Below are positions 34,967 to 47,060 of a stretch of 64,000 nt of DNA, in pieces (positions within the stretch are counted from its first letter, which is position 1; every line of letters starts with the position of its first letter). Source of the DNA: Saccoglossus kowalevskii (Eukaryota; Hemichordata; Enteropneusta; Harrimaniidae); the NCBI RefSeq assembly GCF_000003605.2, contig NW_003114461.1, positions 451,077 to 515,076 of the forward strand, given 5' to 3'. Under the pieces are notes generated by a model that saw nothing but the letters and a program-made list of their open reading frames with translations, was not told the origin of the DNA and made no database searches. A program made the translations under genes and the position numbers.

Positions 34967-36560
34967 TTGCTTGCAGCTCTAATATATATCTTTGCCATTG
35001 TTCAATTCTTCATTTACATGTTGTGTATTATTGTATTTACATTTTTGTTATTTGTTCAATGTTATATATTGTGTCTCTGAGTTATTGTCAAATTTACGCT
35101 TTTGTGAACTTTTTTTTATCAATGTTCGTAAAATATGTGACAATAACGTGGAAACATGTGACCCACCACAGTACTAGCGTGCAAGTTACTTTCGCTATGT
35201 GAACAAACATTAAACTGTTATAAGTTATATTACTGCAATCTGTCTCATTGCAAAGGGTGTTAACACAATAAAGTTATCATTATTCACATTGTATGCATAT
35301 AGCGAAGACACTTTTAGTTTACACACTGCACACGGTAGGTTTCAATTTTTTAATTTATCATGTGAAGTACCATGCAAGGATTGCTGATTTTCAAACCAGT
35401 AAAAATGTGCCATTGCTTGTAAGCCAGCTCAGGAACAACGCGTGTGTTGTTTATGTTACTTTTATTCTGTAGAACATGTTCGTTATAATAATGCATACCC
35501 TTGTGAATTGTTTGTGTAGAATCTTGTTAACCAATTTTATTTCACATAGTACATAGCAACATTAAAAAAATGGTTTACATTTTTTTGGCGGCCATCATGA
35601 AATATGTCACTCGAAAACCATACTTTTTCCCAATATTTCATATTTGATTTTCATATTACTTTGTAACAATCCATGTTTTTCAATTCTGTGTGAATTCTTG
35701 GTTAATGCACATGGATAAAAATAATTCAAGATGGCTGCCTAATTCAAAATTACCCTATAAAAGTATGCTAATATTGCAACATTTAATCAGCATTGTTGAC
35801 CATTTCATTTCAGGTCAGTAGTTCAGTAGGTTATTGTCTACCATATTAAAACCACTTGATTTCAACCATACTAAAACCACTTGCTATATCATGAAACTAC
35901 TTACAAATTTTATTGCAATTCAGCCATTCTATTACAGTGTCGGCCATCTTGAAATAGGACATATAGAAATCATCTACTGTGCAGTTATTTCACATTTTTT
36001 TTGAATTATATCTTTGTATAGATCTTTTTCAAAACCATGCCAATTTCTGTGTTATCACTGATTTTTTTCATATAATTCAAGATGGCTATCAAATTCAAAA
36101 TGGCTGTACCTTTGATATTACTACATAATAAAATAGTATGTTACTATTGCATACAATAGTATAAGAAGTATATGGCTGTGTAATAATATGATGTTGCTTG
36201 CCGCTCTAATATATATCTTCAATTGTTCAATTCTTAATTTACATGTCGTGTATCATTGTATTTACATTTTTGTTATTTGTTCAATGTTTTATATTGTGTT
36301 TCATATTTGATTTCCATATTACTTTATAACAATCCATGTTTTTTCAATTCTGTGTGAATCCTTGGTTAGTGCACATGGATAAAAATAATTCAAGATGGCT
36401 GCCTAATTCAAAATGGCCGTAAAAATCAATATGGCTTCCATATCCATGTTTGCAACATTTAATCAGTGAATCATCATTAACCATCATCATTTTATTGCAA
36501 TTCAGCCATTTTGTTACAGTATCGGCCATCTTGAAATATGACTTATGAATATCATTTATT
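34967..36560 (+). repeat. Local duplications with AAGATGGC-type motifs
   Basis: 34967-35078 is repeated at 36190-36300, and 35636-35970 is repeated, with a deletion, at 36298-36560; both are close matches. The motif GGCCATCTTGAAAT or its complement AAGATGGC occurs near 35590, 35703, 35942, 36080, 36390 and 36522. The same kind of motif returns on the far side of the minus-strand coding remnant (39040-39080, 39890, 40012), as if flanking it. Confidence 0.7.
34985..35428 (+). repeat. Repeat R2 (partner of R1)
   Basis: Counterpart of the repeat upstream of gene C at 19790-20216, with the same landmark order. It lies upstream of gene remnant D and supports a duplicated unit. Confidence 0.75.
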
Positions 36561-38900
36561 TACTACTGAGAGCAAGCAAAAGGTCATTCATTATTTGTAT
36601 GGTCACCTGGTGACATTCTATGGCTCGGTTGTAGTGTTTACCATTCATAATCTGCATGACCGTGACAGTGCTGTACGTGTCTGCCTGAACCCATGCATCA
36701 TCTAGTCCACTACTTTCAACTGTTTGACCAAGGCATCGCATTACTTACAAGACTGTATGAAACTGACCCGGCGACTCTGTCCATTTATTTGAATATTGAG
36801 TTGGATCCAGGTAGGCAAGTTTAATAACTCTTTTGTATAGATCCATACCATGGCAAACACACAGTGTTTTATGGGTAACATTACTTCTGACAAGCTCATA
36901 CAATTCGTGTAGCTGTAAGAGTGGGGTAGTCAAAGTCGACCATTCATAGGCTGGTGAATTAATAAGAGGTAATGCGTGTACCTGGTCAAGTGTTTTATGA
37001 TCATCTGATATTGAATCTGCATTGATTACAGAGTTGTAAGCAGCCTACACAGGTATAAATTGTTTTGCTGGGGTAGCTTCCTGGATGGTTTCCTGCTCCA
37101 TGATCTGGAGGCCAGTATCTCCACTGACATTTGACTGTGTTACTGCTGTAGTTGCTTTATTGGCATCTGGATGTTCCATGTTCTGTGTTTCTGCACTGAT
37201 ACTTGACTGCGTTGGTAAAGAGGGCATGTCCAACTCATGTATACTAAATACGCCTTGGGAAGTTTTGCTGATGGATGCCTGCTCATTAGTATGTGTGTCT
37301 GTATGAAACATGACTGTGTTACAACTGTAGCTTCTTCAGTGGTGCATGGTTGTTCCATGATCAAAGTGTCTGTACTGATACGTTGTCTAGTGATACACTG
37401 TTGTGACGCTTGTAGCTTTTCGAGATGTTGGACAATTTGAAATTTAGGATGATGAGGACTTGCCTTGGGTTTAGATGCCCCGACAATATTGCATGACAAT
37501 AACTCTACACCAGTTAAGGGTACATTCTTCAACTTCATAGTGGGAGATTTCGTACCCAGCTGTAGTGGTTCAACTATGAGTTCAACAGTTTCGCCTTGTT
37601 GAGTTCCTTTCTGAAATACAGTTGCTGCTCAATATTGTCGATAGCCGCATAAATAGTTCGGTCCTTACTCAAACCAGGAGGTACATAAACACCTTTGTTG
37701 TCATTCATGTTTGCCTGTACTTCGCCTGCAATCTGTGATACATTTCCTAATGTAAATTTGTATGAGGTTCAACCTCAGCATGTGCTAGAATATCAACCAT
37801 GTTTTCACATCTCGTTGCATGGTGACAATGTAGGGACATTCATGTTGTTAGAGGGGTTTCAGTTATGTTGCGAAATCCAGCCATGGGTGACTTAGGTTTA
37901 TATGTAATCTGTCTCTTTGGTTTGTATGCTTGTTTTATCTGTTGGGCTAGGGTGCTGCAATTGTCGTGAATCATATTAGCACTTAATACTGTCTGGGGTA
38001 CAGTATGACCCTGTCTTATCCATCTCAGTGATATGTCAAGCTTAGACATCATTTGCATCATTTCTTGATGATAGTGAAACGCTAAATGTCAATGTCTAGA
38101 CTTGTTCGATGGCCCTGCGCACAATTTGTGCACATTGAAATATTACTTGCACCACTTCAATGCCATTCTTGTGTCTTGTGCTGCTCTTGAATGAATCATT
38201 GTCGGCTTGGACTTATCTTCTGGACATGTGAATTCTACATTCTCAATGTTTCTTTTAATATTTTCTTTGAGCATGTCTCTTGTTATTGTTATGCTAGCTA
38301 CACTGTGTTCCTTCCTGATTTCACTATAATCTGCCATGGCTTCAGTGATTAAGATATATAACTGAGTATAAAACTTCATCCAGGCAGCTAAGAAAGACAC
38401 TGTCTCTTCTGGCTTTCAAACACAGTATCTTTTCCACTGTCGTGCCCCAACATTGGTAGAACGGAATTGATGAAGAGAAGAAACACTTTTTTTCTATCAA
38501 ACGTATGTATCCGTGACCGTGTATATCTCACTGTTGTACACTGCTTCTCCACTGCCTGCTTGCACGCTTGCTGCTGTTGGTCGTACTCTCCTCTCTTCCT
38601 TTTAAGTTGCGATGTATCCTTAGCAACAACACTGTTATCATGGCGCTGTCTTGCTCTTTCAAGTTGAAAGCTGTTAGTAATAGATGAATAGCAAGTGGCA
38701 TGCATACAGCAGCTTTGTTCTTCAATGTTTCTAGAGTCACATCACCATATTCAGCTTTTTGGCGTAAGAATATGGTATAGCTGCTTACTTTTAGATTGCT
38801 TCTTAAGGTCTCCTTTGTTGAGATCTGACATTTAAGACACAGTTCAAAGTTTGTCTCTATGCATCGTTTCTTTCTGTTGGTTCTTCCATGTCTTTAGGTC
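36350..38900 (-). pseudogene. Broken minus-strand coding remnant of a mobile-element-like gene
   Basis: Consecutive open segments on the minus strand between about 38.9 and 36.5 kb have protein-like composition, unlike the AT-driven frames around them. The earliest part is basic and Q-rich, then comes a helical, charged part (near 38.14-38.40 kb), then a T/Q/S-rich part. The 3' part, near 36.56-36.93 kb, contains GLDDAWVQAD and GKHYNRAIECH stretches. From memory these resemble long uncharacterised open frames that recur many times in marine invertebrate genomes; I cannot assign a class. It is broken, with roughly half a dozen or more breaks, and is presumably old. The AAGATGGC-type repeats on both sides may mark the element (about 35.5-40.1 kb). 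Confidence 0.4.
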
Positions 38901-39342
38901 TTCAATAATTGAAATAGGAAAATAAGTATTATTTCTAACCACTACTATATATAGTATGTATTTCTAACTTGTTACAGTGAAAATTATCACAATATTCAGG
39001 AAAGTTTCACAGACAACAAACACAGATTTTATTTCTATGGCAGCTATTTTGAATTTGGCAGCCATTTTGAATTTTTACTACCATATTTAGTTATATTTCA
39101 GTTTTAATTACCAGTTATATTTAGTTATATTTTAGTTATAATTACCAGGAGAAGCGTATAGATTGTTTGCAGGGCTACACTCTATCGTGGATGATAATGA
39201 TCTTGTAGGCAATGACGCAATAAAGGTCAACATCAACTGTCGACAACAACTGGGGGAAAATATCAACCTGTGAACTTACAACTATACAGCACTCGTGTTC
39301 CAGTAGTAGAATCAGTAACATCTGAGCACTCCTCGATTGATT

Positions 39343-41250
39343 ATGTCGACAAGCCTTAATGAAGTTGATTTTGCCCACGAGAACACAATAAGCGTAAGAC
39401 GCAGTCACAAGACATACATGTCAATTATACTGAAATATATTACATGTCAACGAGTTTCCGAGATTAGATTACTCAGTTGTGAATATCTCGTTCATTTCAT
39501 TTTGATGACAATGTCATATTATATCCCATATATCATCAGGACAGTTCCGTTTCATGAAGTAGTATGAACATTTTCGACATCGCCTAATTATCAGAAACTT
39601 TGATATTTTGATTATTCAATTAAAGGAGATTTAACATTCAGCCAGTTTGAATCAAATTTGAAAAATAAAATGACATGTATCAATGACCCATACTGTCTTA
39701 TGTATGTACCAAGTTTGAACAAAATTCATTCATAAACGACCAAGATCCGGTTCCAGAATGTCAGAAATGCTTGATTTAGATGGGTTTTCAGTCATTCGGA
39801 CATTTTGAATCAGATAGTCAAACAAATATATGACATGACCTATAATGAATATATAAGATTTGAACATTATCAGTCAAATTATGGCAGTTGGCCATTTTAA
39901 ATTGGATCTGAAAAATAAAATGTGGTTCATCAAAATCCCATAATGTTCAACGTATGTAACAAGTTTAAAAAAAATCCATCCATAAATGCTTAATTTTGAA
40001 TGCCATCATTCGGCCGTCTTGAAACAGATCGTCTAAGATACAGGCCGGGCGCACGGATGCACGGACATACGAACACAAATAAGTCAAAACATAAGACCCC
40101 GTTTTCAGACTGATTCCGAACGTGGATTAAAAAAGAAACACTCCTTACCACATCCATGCGAATTACCATAAAATGTTGCGAATGATTGTAGGTAGATAGT
40201 CATGCCTCTGAAAACATCACATACTGTCAAAAACATTTTTGAAATTTATCCCAATAAAACTTATAACATGAAAATTATTAATGTGTGAAAGAACAATTTA
40301 CCTGCCAACACAAAAAAGTTCTTGTAAATATTAAATTTGGTCTGTAATATGCGTATGAACAGAACTGTGATCCATACACAAGCATTAGCACATAGCTTAT
40401 CAAAATTTGGGAATATAAATCAGCAAATTTGTCGGTATAAATATTTATTTTTTCTAAGTTCATTTATAAAATGCAGCTAGACCCACAGAAAGAGAAATGA
40501 ATTTGTCTATGGTGATGAAACAATGAATCATTAAAGTACCTTCTGTTAATAGATTCTCTTGAATGTGATAGTAAAAAAAATTGAAAACTTCTTAGCAAAT
40601 CTTGAGGCTCGTGAAACCTCCCGCCGAGCATAGAAATAAAAATATAGTATACGTAGAAATAAAAATATAGTATACGAGCTGTTACTGCGTGCAAGGAATA
40701 ATAAGTCGGTCGACTAACAATCAGGAAAGCGCCATCACGCGCCAGAGATGACAAATGTAAACGTATAAATTTATCACCCGATCTGCTGACAGATTATCCC
40801 CGTATTACTTTGTTGCAGGATCGTCCGTCTTTCTGGCTGCCGCCTCATCGATGTCTACTGTGATTCGGCACTCAAGAGAGGGAAGCGGGGAAACCGTTAT
40901 CAGTGTATCCCGTTTCATTAGTTGGAAGTCTCCGGATGTCAATTTAACTACGCTCAGAGTATGACGCACATTCGGCAAGATATACATGTAGTTATATATC
41001 TTAGCCGTGGGGTGTTGCACAAATTGGACATTCAATGCTAACTTTAGGCGCTGGGTTTTCGGATTGCAACTTTGTAGGCATATGCGTTAGGGATCGACCA
41101 TTTGAAATTATAGGAGTGGCTGTAAGATTTGGTTTCCATTCAGCTGTGGTTTCCATCATTCTTCTTTCATAGTCAGGATTCTGAAGACATAGATCAGATT
41201 AGCAATGTATGCTTGAATGCCCATAATGATTATTAATATATTCATGATAT
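39343..41250 (+). pseudogene. Dead copy D of the O-fucosyltransferase-like gene (exon 1 end and exon 5 only)
   Basis: 39343-39575 aligns with the end of exon 1 plus intron 1 of gene C (20948-21172): CGA.(A)AGCCTTAATG.AGTT, CCCACGA.AACACAA, GTAAGACG and CCGTTTCATGA. 40715-41250 aligns with intron 4, exon 5 and the 3' flank of C (about 23125-23700), and includes the coding stretch for SSVFLAAASSMS. Exons 2-4 are absent, and about 60 bases spanning the exon 5 stop are deleted after the codons for SPDVNL. Exon 5 is very close to C in sequence, so the loss is fairly recent relative to the A/C split. Confidence 0.85.
39640..40140 (+). repeat. Diverged short-period tandem array inside remnant D
   Basis: Units of about 100-150 bp start near 39640, 39793, 39890 and 40008 with (C/T)GGCCATTTTGAATC-type sequence. 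AAAAATAAAATG...ATGTATGTA.CAAGTTT...ATTCATTCATAAA occurs at about 39660 and 39910. The array ends in a GGGCGCACGGATGCACGGACATACGAAC segment and GGATTAAAAAAGAA, a style of repeat end common in marine invertebrates. Confidence 0.6.
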
Positions 41251-41639
41251 GATGAAGGTTTTTACGAAACAGACGCATAATTTACTTCACGCACGTGCAT
41301 ATGTTGATTAGCGCACAGTCGACTGCAAACAACAAGTAGAAGAACGTGTACATTGAACGTCATTCTAGGATGGTAATGCAATAATGTGAACCGATTTATG
41401 AGCAGTTACACGTGGCATTAATTGAAAATCACAAAACAGCTTATCAGTTTCAGTACGCCTTTAGTGTTATTATAAAGCGTATTTTGTTATTTCTACTCGT
41501 TGAAGATTAAACTTTTAATTGAAAATGAAAAAATAATGACGTTGATTGTGGCATTGTTTTTGTATTTTATCGATTGATTTGTCCAGCATATTTTTAAGGT
41601 GTGTGATAAGTAAAACGTGAATATTAGGAATCAGATTGG

Positions 41640-43080
41640 TCGTTCATCAGTAACCGAATATAAAACCATGACACTTTTTATACTGGTTTTTAACAACGAC
41701 ATCTTTTGTCAACTGATTTTGAGAGAATCAATTTGGAGTTATATTTGGATTGTTCTCCTCCTCATCAGGTGCTCCTTCTTTTTTCGCATTACAAAAATTT
41801 GAATAAATAAATAACCACATGAAAGTAATTTGGTTGTCCGGTTTGAATCTTTGATCATTTTTGTTCGCAGCATGTAAGTTGTATTCGGGATGAGACAAAT
41901 GCATCGCATAGCGATATTAATTGGTTATTCGTTGAATATAAAAAAATATATATATTTAGTTGTATTATACTTCTCTCCTGAAAGAACGAGCTAGCGTGTT
42001 ATTCCGCTAATTACCCAATTTAAAGAATGTTGAAGGTTATTTATTTTTCTTATATTCGAAACAGGCTTGAATATTGTAACGTTATATGGAATGGTATCCA
42101 TCAAACTGATGTAAAACGCATTGAAAGAGTTCAGCGTATTTTTTTGTAAATTTCTAGTTAGACAAGTTGGCAGGGACGTGAACACATATTATGAAATTAT
42201 GTGCAATACTCTAAATATAGCCACGTCAGCAGCACGCAGAGATTATTTTGATATGGTTTTTATGTGTCAGTGTGTCTTAGGATTGTACAGTCGTTGTAAA
42301 TTATCTTCTTTTTTCAGTTTACATACTCCACGTAGTTTTAGGAAAATGTCTCTTTTTATTGTACCAATTGGACGCATTGAAGTCACTAAGAATGGGTTTT
42401 TAAGTCGTTTGCCTAGGATGTTTTAATAACAACATAAACTGCGAAATTTTTAATCGGGGACTGTCTACTTTAAAACAGAAGCTTAAGTCTATTATTTTCT
42501 AATTGTAATTTTGTTTACTGTTGTATTGTATTTAACAAATGTGTCTACTAATACACCACTATTATTTGCCTTATATGGCTGTCGTGGTTGTATTAAATAA
42601 ATAAATATATAAACTGATAAATTCATTATTTGTGGTGATTTCAGTGCTTGTATTGCAAACTTACCTGGCTGGTCATCTAAACGTAATATTAATTGTGTTT
42701 TTTTTTGTTTTTTTTGATAATTGACGACGTCAGTAATGAGTTGCATTTGCCAATTCGGACGAGAAGACTTGCAATACGCATAAAGGCTGCTTTGAAATTA
42801 CTGGGTATGTAAACACCGTTGTTTTTCCTATTGTTAATGCTCGTCTTTTGATAATCGGAATCGTGGGGGGGGGGGGTATTTCACTCGCATAAAAAACATA
42901 GAGATAGTGCAATTAAGTATATACTAATACAATGTGAACATATTGGGAATGTGGGTATTCCTGCAGTGATAGACCCAAATCAGATCATCTATCAATCACC
43001 TTTAATTTCTAATAAATTCAACCAATTAACTAAATATTAAAATCAAACAAATCAAATATAAATAGAGTGATCGGTATAAA
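41640..43080 (+). repeat. Repeat block S2 (partner of S1), split by a LINE fragment
   Basis: It aligns with S1 (32130-33220) on both sides of a foreign insert. The left half runs to CTAATTACCCAATTT (about 42020) and the right half restarts at about 42613 with CTGATAAATTCATTATTTG. S1 reads straight through, so it shows the state before the LINE insertion. Confidence 0.78.
42020..42612 (+). mobile_element. 5'-truncated non-LTR retrotransposon (LINE), 3' end of ORF2
   Basis: From about 42027 the frame reads YSYIRNRLEYCNVIWNG...KRIERVQRIF, the segment after the reverse-transcriptase core in CR1/Jockey-like LINEs. A frame change at a T run (about 42138-42145) leads to a second frame with RRDYFDMVFM...LHTPRSFRK...PIGRIEVTKNGFLSRLPRMF. 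The element ends in an AAATAAATAAAT tail (about 42594-42607). About 130 codons of ORF2 remain, so it is a dead-on-arrival 5' truncation. Clade is uncertain. Confidence 0.75.
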
Positions 43081-43966
43081 GATAATGTATGTTTCTGCTA
43101 GAAAGATAATAATGCTTATTTATTTCGTTTGTCTTCGTTTAATGAAATATCTGTTGTTTAAATTATTAGTTCCGATTCTGGTAAAGCCAGAGGTGGAAAA
43201 CAACTTATTATTGCATTGTAATAAAATATCTGGTCTGTGCTGGAATCCAACAACTATAAAAATATATCGCATAACTACCTAGAGAAATGCTTAACAAATA
43301 ATGACATACTACTCTCACTGTTGTTAAACATTATATCTATATGCTTGCCCAGAATTTTAGATATCATTCAAAGTTCGAAAAAGAAATTTCAGATGATTAG
43401 GATTTCTTCATCTGTTCTAGTGTTCTTAGTCAGAGGCAATAACACAGCGAGATAGACTAACATCATGACGAAGTTCGCCGACTTTGGCTATTACAAGCAT
43501 TATATAACCAGTGATCCGCAGCCATCAGTTTCTTGAGCGCGTACATACCAGGGTGATTTTGTACTTGAATGTCACGTGGTTGATAGATTGAACGATTACA
43601 GCTACTACTGCGTGAAATGTACAATAGGGAGACCGTCCCACTATGTATCATTTCATAAACCTCACAAATAGATTTGAAACGACAAATTGAAAAAAATATT
43701 AGCCAGAAAGTGGCGCCCTGGCAAACATCTTGACACCTGTAAGACATATGAGACAACGGTTAAATATCGGACAGTTACACTCTAATGATCTTTTTTTTTC
43801 TTGCCATGCATGATTGGGTGTTGGACCAAACCCCGAGTTTTGAAAGAAGAAACGTTTCTTTTTTGTTGGCGTGTTGATGAGCGGTCAGTGCCCGAGGTCA
43901 GTGTATCAAAATATTATAGTATGTGTTCATTATTTTATTTTTGTAATTCAGACATGTGTATGTATG
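43081..43966. other. Intergenic, no gene seen
   Basis: AT-rich; the frames at 43067-43282 and 43463-43756 carry no recognisable domain. Confidence 0.5.
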
Positions 43967-43973
43967 TATAAAA
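43967..43973 (+). promoter_or_regulatory. TATA box candidate for the Arg/His-rich secreted protein gene
   Basis: TATAAAA at 43967-43973. Transcription starting about 25-30 bases on would give a 5' noncoding exon that ends at the donor GTGAGT (44263-44268) and joins the acceptor TTGCAG at 44475. There is no other evidence for the start. Confidence 0.4.
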
Positions 43974-44484
43974 CGTGACCTCTGCCAGCCTTCAAACTGT
44001 TTTCGACGCTACAGCCTAATGTTTGATTTTGCATAACAAAATCGCATTCACGGTGTTTTAAATAGTCATGGTTGTGAGCCCATCTTTATACAAATGGTAA
44101 CTGGTACCGAGTGTACAAAAACTCGCACAAAGGAAATGTCTCGCACATTACAATCAGAGCATAACTAACGCTGGCGCAGTTCTGCCAGGTCATAGCACAT
44201 CTCGGTGATAGAACAAGTACTACCGACGGCTAGATATTGGTTAAAAGACGATATCAAACACGGTGAGTAAAGAAATGTTTACGGGATCAGCTGTATTAAT
44301 AATTCGTATGACGCATGCGCAGATTATGGTATTCATGTTCCCTTGTCGGTGACGTTTATTGTCAGTACTGCGAACTGTATGAATGTATTTATTTGACTGT
44401 TGGAAGTATGGGCATTATATACACATCCATTGGGACAAGTCAGGAGTTATAACTATTTGTGTATTTATATTGCAGAGATCAGCC

Positions 44485-44796
44485 ATGAGAATCTCTTTGA
44501 TAATACTAATATGCCTTGTAGTAGCAGTTACTTTGGTGTCTTGTCGTCCTTCCGGAAATCGACGATCCGGGCGTCGACCAGGCGGTCGAGCAGGTGGACG
44601 GTCGGGAGGCCGACATCGACCACACGACCGACTACCACTTGGTGATGGAAACGGCAGTCCACACCGCCACCCCCACCACCACGGACGAGATGACCCTCAT
44701 CGTCCAGAGCACAGGCATCCACCAAGGGAGGGCGGATACAATGCACAAATAAATTCAGAAAGACCACGATTTGATGGAAGAGGATCACGGCAGTGA
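44485..44796 (+). CDS. Small secreted Arg/Gly/His-rich protein, family member E
   Basis: 103 residues. A signal peptide (about 1-20, MRISLIILICLVVAVTLVSC) is followed by a strongly basic mature part: RRSGRRPGGRAGGRSGGR, then HRHPHHH and HRPEHRHPP stretches. The signal matches those of the two PRPSGHP proteins downstream almost position for position, while the mature parts do not align, so the three form one family by their first exon. The acceptor TTGCAG ends at 44475 and the ATG at 44485 is the first in the exon; an in-frame ATG upstream (44383) lies in the intron. The role is unknown. Clusters of R, G and H fit antimicrobial or metal-binding secreted peptides; that is inference. AATAAA at 45020-45025. 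Confidence 0.7.
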   Translation: MRISLIILICLVVAVTLVSCRPSGNRRSGRRPGGRAGGRSGGRHRPHDRLPLGDGNGSPHRHPHHHGRDDPHRPEHRHPPREGGYNAQINSERPRFDGRGSRQ

Positions 44797-45019
44797 GATA
44801 ATTCGTAACAATGTATTCAAATCACTGTTTGTGATATATATGCGAGATATATATCTCTGAAAAATATGATGTGCATTTTATAGGTAGAGACGACACAGCC
44901 TTAATAATGTATTAATAGTATCGACATACCATCGACAGATTCAACAATATCTTTTTTTGTATGCTCAGGTTACTAGTACAATTATTTGTTTGTGATTTTC
45001 GTGTATGCAACATATTCAG

Positions 45020-45025
45020 AATAAA
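45020..45025 (+). terminator. Poly(A) signal of gene E
   Basis: AATAAA about 225 bases past the stop codon of the Arg/His-rich secreted protein gene. Confidence 0.5.
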
Positions 45026-46090
45026 GTTGAATCAGTTGTGTTCACTGTTCGCTTAGTTGTTTGTTTCAAATATAATCTAGGCAAACTATCTTACCCGAAA
45101 CAACATGAACACGAATATCGGGAGGAATATTGCACCTCTTCTGAACAGCTCCATCTACGTCTAAATAAGATACCCCGTGACAGACGTTCATGCACTTTAC
45201 AAAACCATCGAATCCTGTCACGTGGTCTATGAAAATATGTATGTTAGGCAAAAAAATAAGACTTTGCTTCTCGTCCCCGGAAAATGCGAAATAGATGTGG
45301 TGACCCAATTTTTCTTCGACACAATATTAGTTCAACTTTTAACACATTTTACTAATGCTCTCGAGTACACATTAAACGCTGACCTGGAGCAACAAACCAT
45401 CCTCTAAAACAGAAAACAACATATTTCTACCATTCTACCATTGGTGGCGCACTTTGCCGGTACGCAGAATTGCAAAAAGAAAAAAAAATGCGTAAGCGCA
45501 GTTTTCGAGAAGCAAAACCTACTTTTTGACCTAATACATACGGGTTACATATGCAGAAATGTACTTTTGCTATATTCTGTCTCAGTATTTTCAGGCACTT
45601 TGAATGTATTACCATTAAGAGCTTTACTAGTATGTGTATTTATATCAGTGTAATAAAGGAGTGTAATAATTGTATATGCAGTAACTTTATACTACTTAAT
45701 ACAAATCCCGGTAATCTGATTGGTCCATGCAATGACTACTAGTATCTCAAAATAAGCCAATAGTAAGTGTTGTGGCTGTTTCACAAAATGTTGCTTATCA
45801 GTGGATTATTATTATTATTAAAAATGTATTTGAACCTTCATTGTAGTTCCTGGTATATCACTTTAAACTTATGGTGTAAAGTTGCGTTCTGGCTCGGAAT
45901 ATATAAAACAATACTCATCTCGTTTAATATAAATTATATGGTAGGGTCACTCATATTAATTTAAAAATATAGTAATCTACCCCAGTCTGTGTACGCTGGC
46001 AACTTATAGAAACTTGGATCCTTCATAAGCCAATACCGAACTCGATCTTAGTTCATTGTGGAAATTAATAGTAATCATAGTATTTTCTAG
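45026..46090. other. Intergenic, no gene seen
   Basis: Short frames only, none with a domain. Confidence 0.5.
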
Positions 46091-46094
46091 GCTT

Positions 46095-47060
46095 TTTTTC
46101 ATTGATTTTAGTTGTGCTTTTAATACGAAAGAATGTTAAATCTAGGGTTGACATGAAGTATTTGCGATTGTGTCTTGTACTTTCTTGCACAGCGACCCCT
46201 AGTTGTGAAAATCGGCACAAAGTTTTCAAGCTCGATGACTTTGAACACAGGGGAGTCCCAGGGCTGTGTATTGAACCCCTTCCCCTATTTTTTGATGACG
46301 TCATATTGCATATCTCGCAGTGGAAAACATTTAATTGTGAAATTCGCGGATGACACGACCGTCGCTAGGCTAATTCGAGGCGCAGATGGACGCGACTACC
46401 GCCGCCTGATCGACGAGCTGGTTGGGTGCTGTGCTGAGAACAACCTCCAGCTGAATGTAGCCAAAACGAAGGAGATGGTCGTCAATTTCCGTTTGAAAAA
46501 GACGCCTATCTCTTCATTGGTCATTGACGGCTCGGAGTTGGAGCGCGTAGACTGCTTCAAGTTTCTCGGCATACATATCCAGCGACTTGACTTGGTCGGC
46601 GCATCTCGGGCACTGTGTCATGAAGGCCCAGCGTCGGATTTTCTTCCTTCGTAGATTGAAAAGTTTAATTCGAAGACTGCTCTGCTGCTTAAATGTTACC
46701 GCTCCGTAATCGAGAGTATCTTGATGCTCTCCGTCACGGTGTGGTTTGGTAACATCAGTTACGAAGACCAGAGGCTCATGGACGGTGTAGTGGCGGGCGC
46801 GTCGCGTATTATTGGGATCCAACTTTCCCCTCTATGCGATGTGTACTAGAAACGCCCGGACAAACGAGCCGAACGAATCATCGCATGATTTGTTCGAACT
46901 TCTACCGTCCGGCAGGCGCTATCGAACTCTGGCATCCACATCGTCTCGGTCAGCTAAAAGGTTCTAGCCCATAGCCGTCCGACGCATGACGTCACATTTA
47001 TGTAAGGCCCTTCAGTCGTCATTTAGCCAATGAATGTATTTTAGTGCGTAAGGCCAATCC
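46095..47060 (+). mobile_element. Truncated non-LTR retrotransposon (LINE, L2/Rex1-like), reverse transcriptase part
   Basis: It starts with the reverse-transcriptase motif FIDFSCAFNT (about 46098), loses a block, then continues with TLNTGESQGCVLNPF and the catalytic KFADDTTV (about 46340-46364). It goes on through NLQLNVAKTKEMVVNFR and FKFLGIHI. A frame shift near 46590 and a shift plus stop near 46700 lead to SVIESILMLSVTVWFG, ASRIIGIQL and, further on, HDLFELLPSGRRYRTL, the usual C-terminal signature of these LINEs. The GC content is clearly above the flanks. It is dead, 5'-truncated and internally deleted. The FADDTT form is typical of L2/Rex1-type elements; clade assignment is from memory. 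Confidence 0.82.
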
